NCBI GenBank assembly: GCA_031283785.1
Contig: JAITBC010000110.1
Coordinates: 1 to 7,099, forward strand
Length of the DNA stretch: 7,099 nucleotides
Reading direction: 5' to 3'
Origin: Tannerella sp.
Lineage (GTDB): Bacteria; Bacteroidota; Bacteroidia; Bacteroidales; Tannerellaceae
How positions within the stretch are numbered: position 1 is the first letter of the stretch; each line of letters starts with the position of its first letter. Made by a program: the position numbers and the translations under genes. Positions 6,479-7,099 of this stretch are shown here, one piece after another. A model generated the notes under the pieces. It searched no databases. It saw only the letters and a list, made by a program, of their open reading frames with translations, and was not told the DNA's origin.

Positions 6479-6506
6479 TAGTTGCTTTCACTTAGTTAGC
6501 CGGGAC

Positions 6507-7099
6507 GTGGAAAAGTTTGCGGATGAAGCGTTAATTGAAATTTTCTCTGGCGCGGGCGGTAATGGCTGTGTAGCGTTTCGCCGTGAAAAATACGCGCCTA
6601 AAGGAGGCCCGTCCGGCGGAGACGGCGGCAGAGGCGGAGACGCTCTCTTTGTCGTCAAACGTAATCTCCGCACCCTCGCGCACCTTCGGCACAGGCAGTA
6701 TTTTAAGGCGGAAAACGGCAGGGACGGCGAGGGAAGCGGTAGATACGGCAGGAAGGGCGAGGACATCATCGTGCCGGTGCCGCCCGGCGCGGTTCTGAAA
6801 GACGCCGAATCCGGCGAAGTGATTCACGATTTTGGCGGAGATGAAAGCGATTTTTTGTTTCTGAAAGGCGGCAGCGGCGGGTGGGGGAACATCCACTTTA
6901 AATCTTCGGTGAATCAGGCGCCCCGCAAAGCCTTGCCCGGTAAAAGCGGGGAACAACGGCGGATTCTCGTTGAGTTGCAACTCATGGCGGACATCGGTTT
7001 CGTGGGTTTTCCCAATGCCGGCAAGTCTTCGTTGTTGGACAAGTTCACCAACGCCCGTCCTAAAATAGCGCCGTATCCTTTTACCACCAAAATCCCCAA
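6507..7099 (+). CDS. obgE: GTPase Obg, 5' part, runs off the window
   Basis: The first 197 codons of the Obg GTPase are present. Obg is a ribosome-associated factor in 50S assembly and stress control. The N-terminal glycine-rich Obg fold spans residues 1 to about 157, with [28 protein letters not shown] and [11 protein letters not shown]. The G domain then begins: P-loop GFPNAGKS at 167-174 and the switch I region [12 protein letters not shown] at 183-194. The 3' end lies beyond the window. GTG 6507 is the only plausible start at the family N-terminus ([12 protein letters not shown]); no good ribosome site precedes it, so it may be coupled to rpmA. The wording of the P-loop and switch I region resembles spirochaetal Obg as I recall it, and is the main taxonomic clue. 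Confidence 0.96.
   Translation, partial: MEKFADEALIEIFSGAGGNGCVAFRREKYAPKGGPSGGDGGRGGDALFVVKRNLRTLAHLRHRQYFKAENGRDGEGSGRYGRKGEDIIVPVPPGAVLKDAESGEVIHDFGGDESDFLFLKGGSGGWGNIHFKSSVNQAPRKALPGKSGEQRRILVELQLMADIGFVGFPNAGKSSLLDKFTNARPKIAPYPFTTKIP

Noticed and set aside
6488..6980. Open frames overlapping obgE in other frames
   Set aside because: The GTG-started Obg frame matches the family over its whole visible length, so the others are shadows.
1..7099. tRNA, rRNA, CRISPR array or insertion sequence
   Set aside because: No cloverleaf-like arms with T-loop signature, no regularly spaced repeats and no transposase motifs were seen.

Overview
The window looks like chromosomal DNA from a Treponema-like spirochaete. 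The strongest clue is the truncated obgE. Its Obg fold and start of the G domain ([18 protein letters not shown], then [15 protein letters not shown]) resemble spirochaetal Obg as I remember it. The gene order rplU-prp-rpmA-obgE also fits, although Firmicutes share it. The genus assignment is inference and was not searched.

Layout. (1) Positions 1-746, minus strand: a queuosine-precursor transporter (queT/yhhQ type) with a good ribosome site, a structured leader and its own promoter. A possible start of another minus-strand gene runs off the left edge. (2) About 747-1105: a GC-balanced divergent intergenic region without a convincing gene. (3) About 1105-5100: an AT-rich island holding a ribosomal-peptide (RiPP) locus. 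In order it has a palindrome overlapping a promoter, a 28-residue candidate precursor peptide, a strong terminator, a radical SAM/SPASM maturase remnant and two ABC exporter half-transporter genes. (4) 5099-5455: GC-richer DNA with short broken reading frames and a 47-base imperfect palindrome. (5) 5459-7099, plus strand: a promoter followed by rplU, prp, rpmA and the 5' part of obgE, all intact as far as visible.

The central observation is decay of the RiPP locus. The precursor, its promoter, the palindrome and the terminator are intact. The maturase has lost its radical SAM core and is spread over several frames. The first exporter has three frame changes. The second has one frame change and an in-frame stop. 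The flanking genes show no frame damage, and a missing domain cannot come from single-base errors, so genuine decay of an acquired cluster is more likely than poor sequence. When functional, the maturase would have modified the precursor, probably around its C-terminal CxxC, and the ABC pair would have exported it.

The right-hand operon is ribosomal housekeeping. One point deserves attention: it encodes the L27-processing protease Prp, yet L27 here has no N-terminal extension for Prp to cleave.
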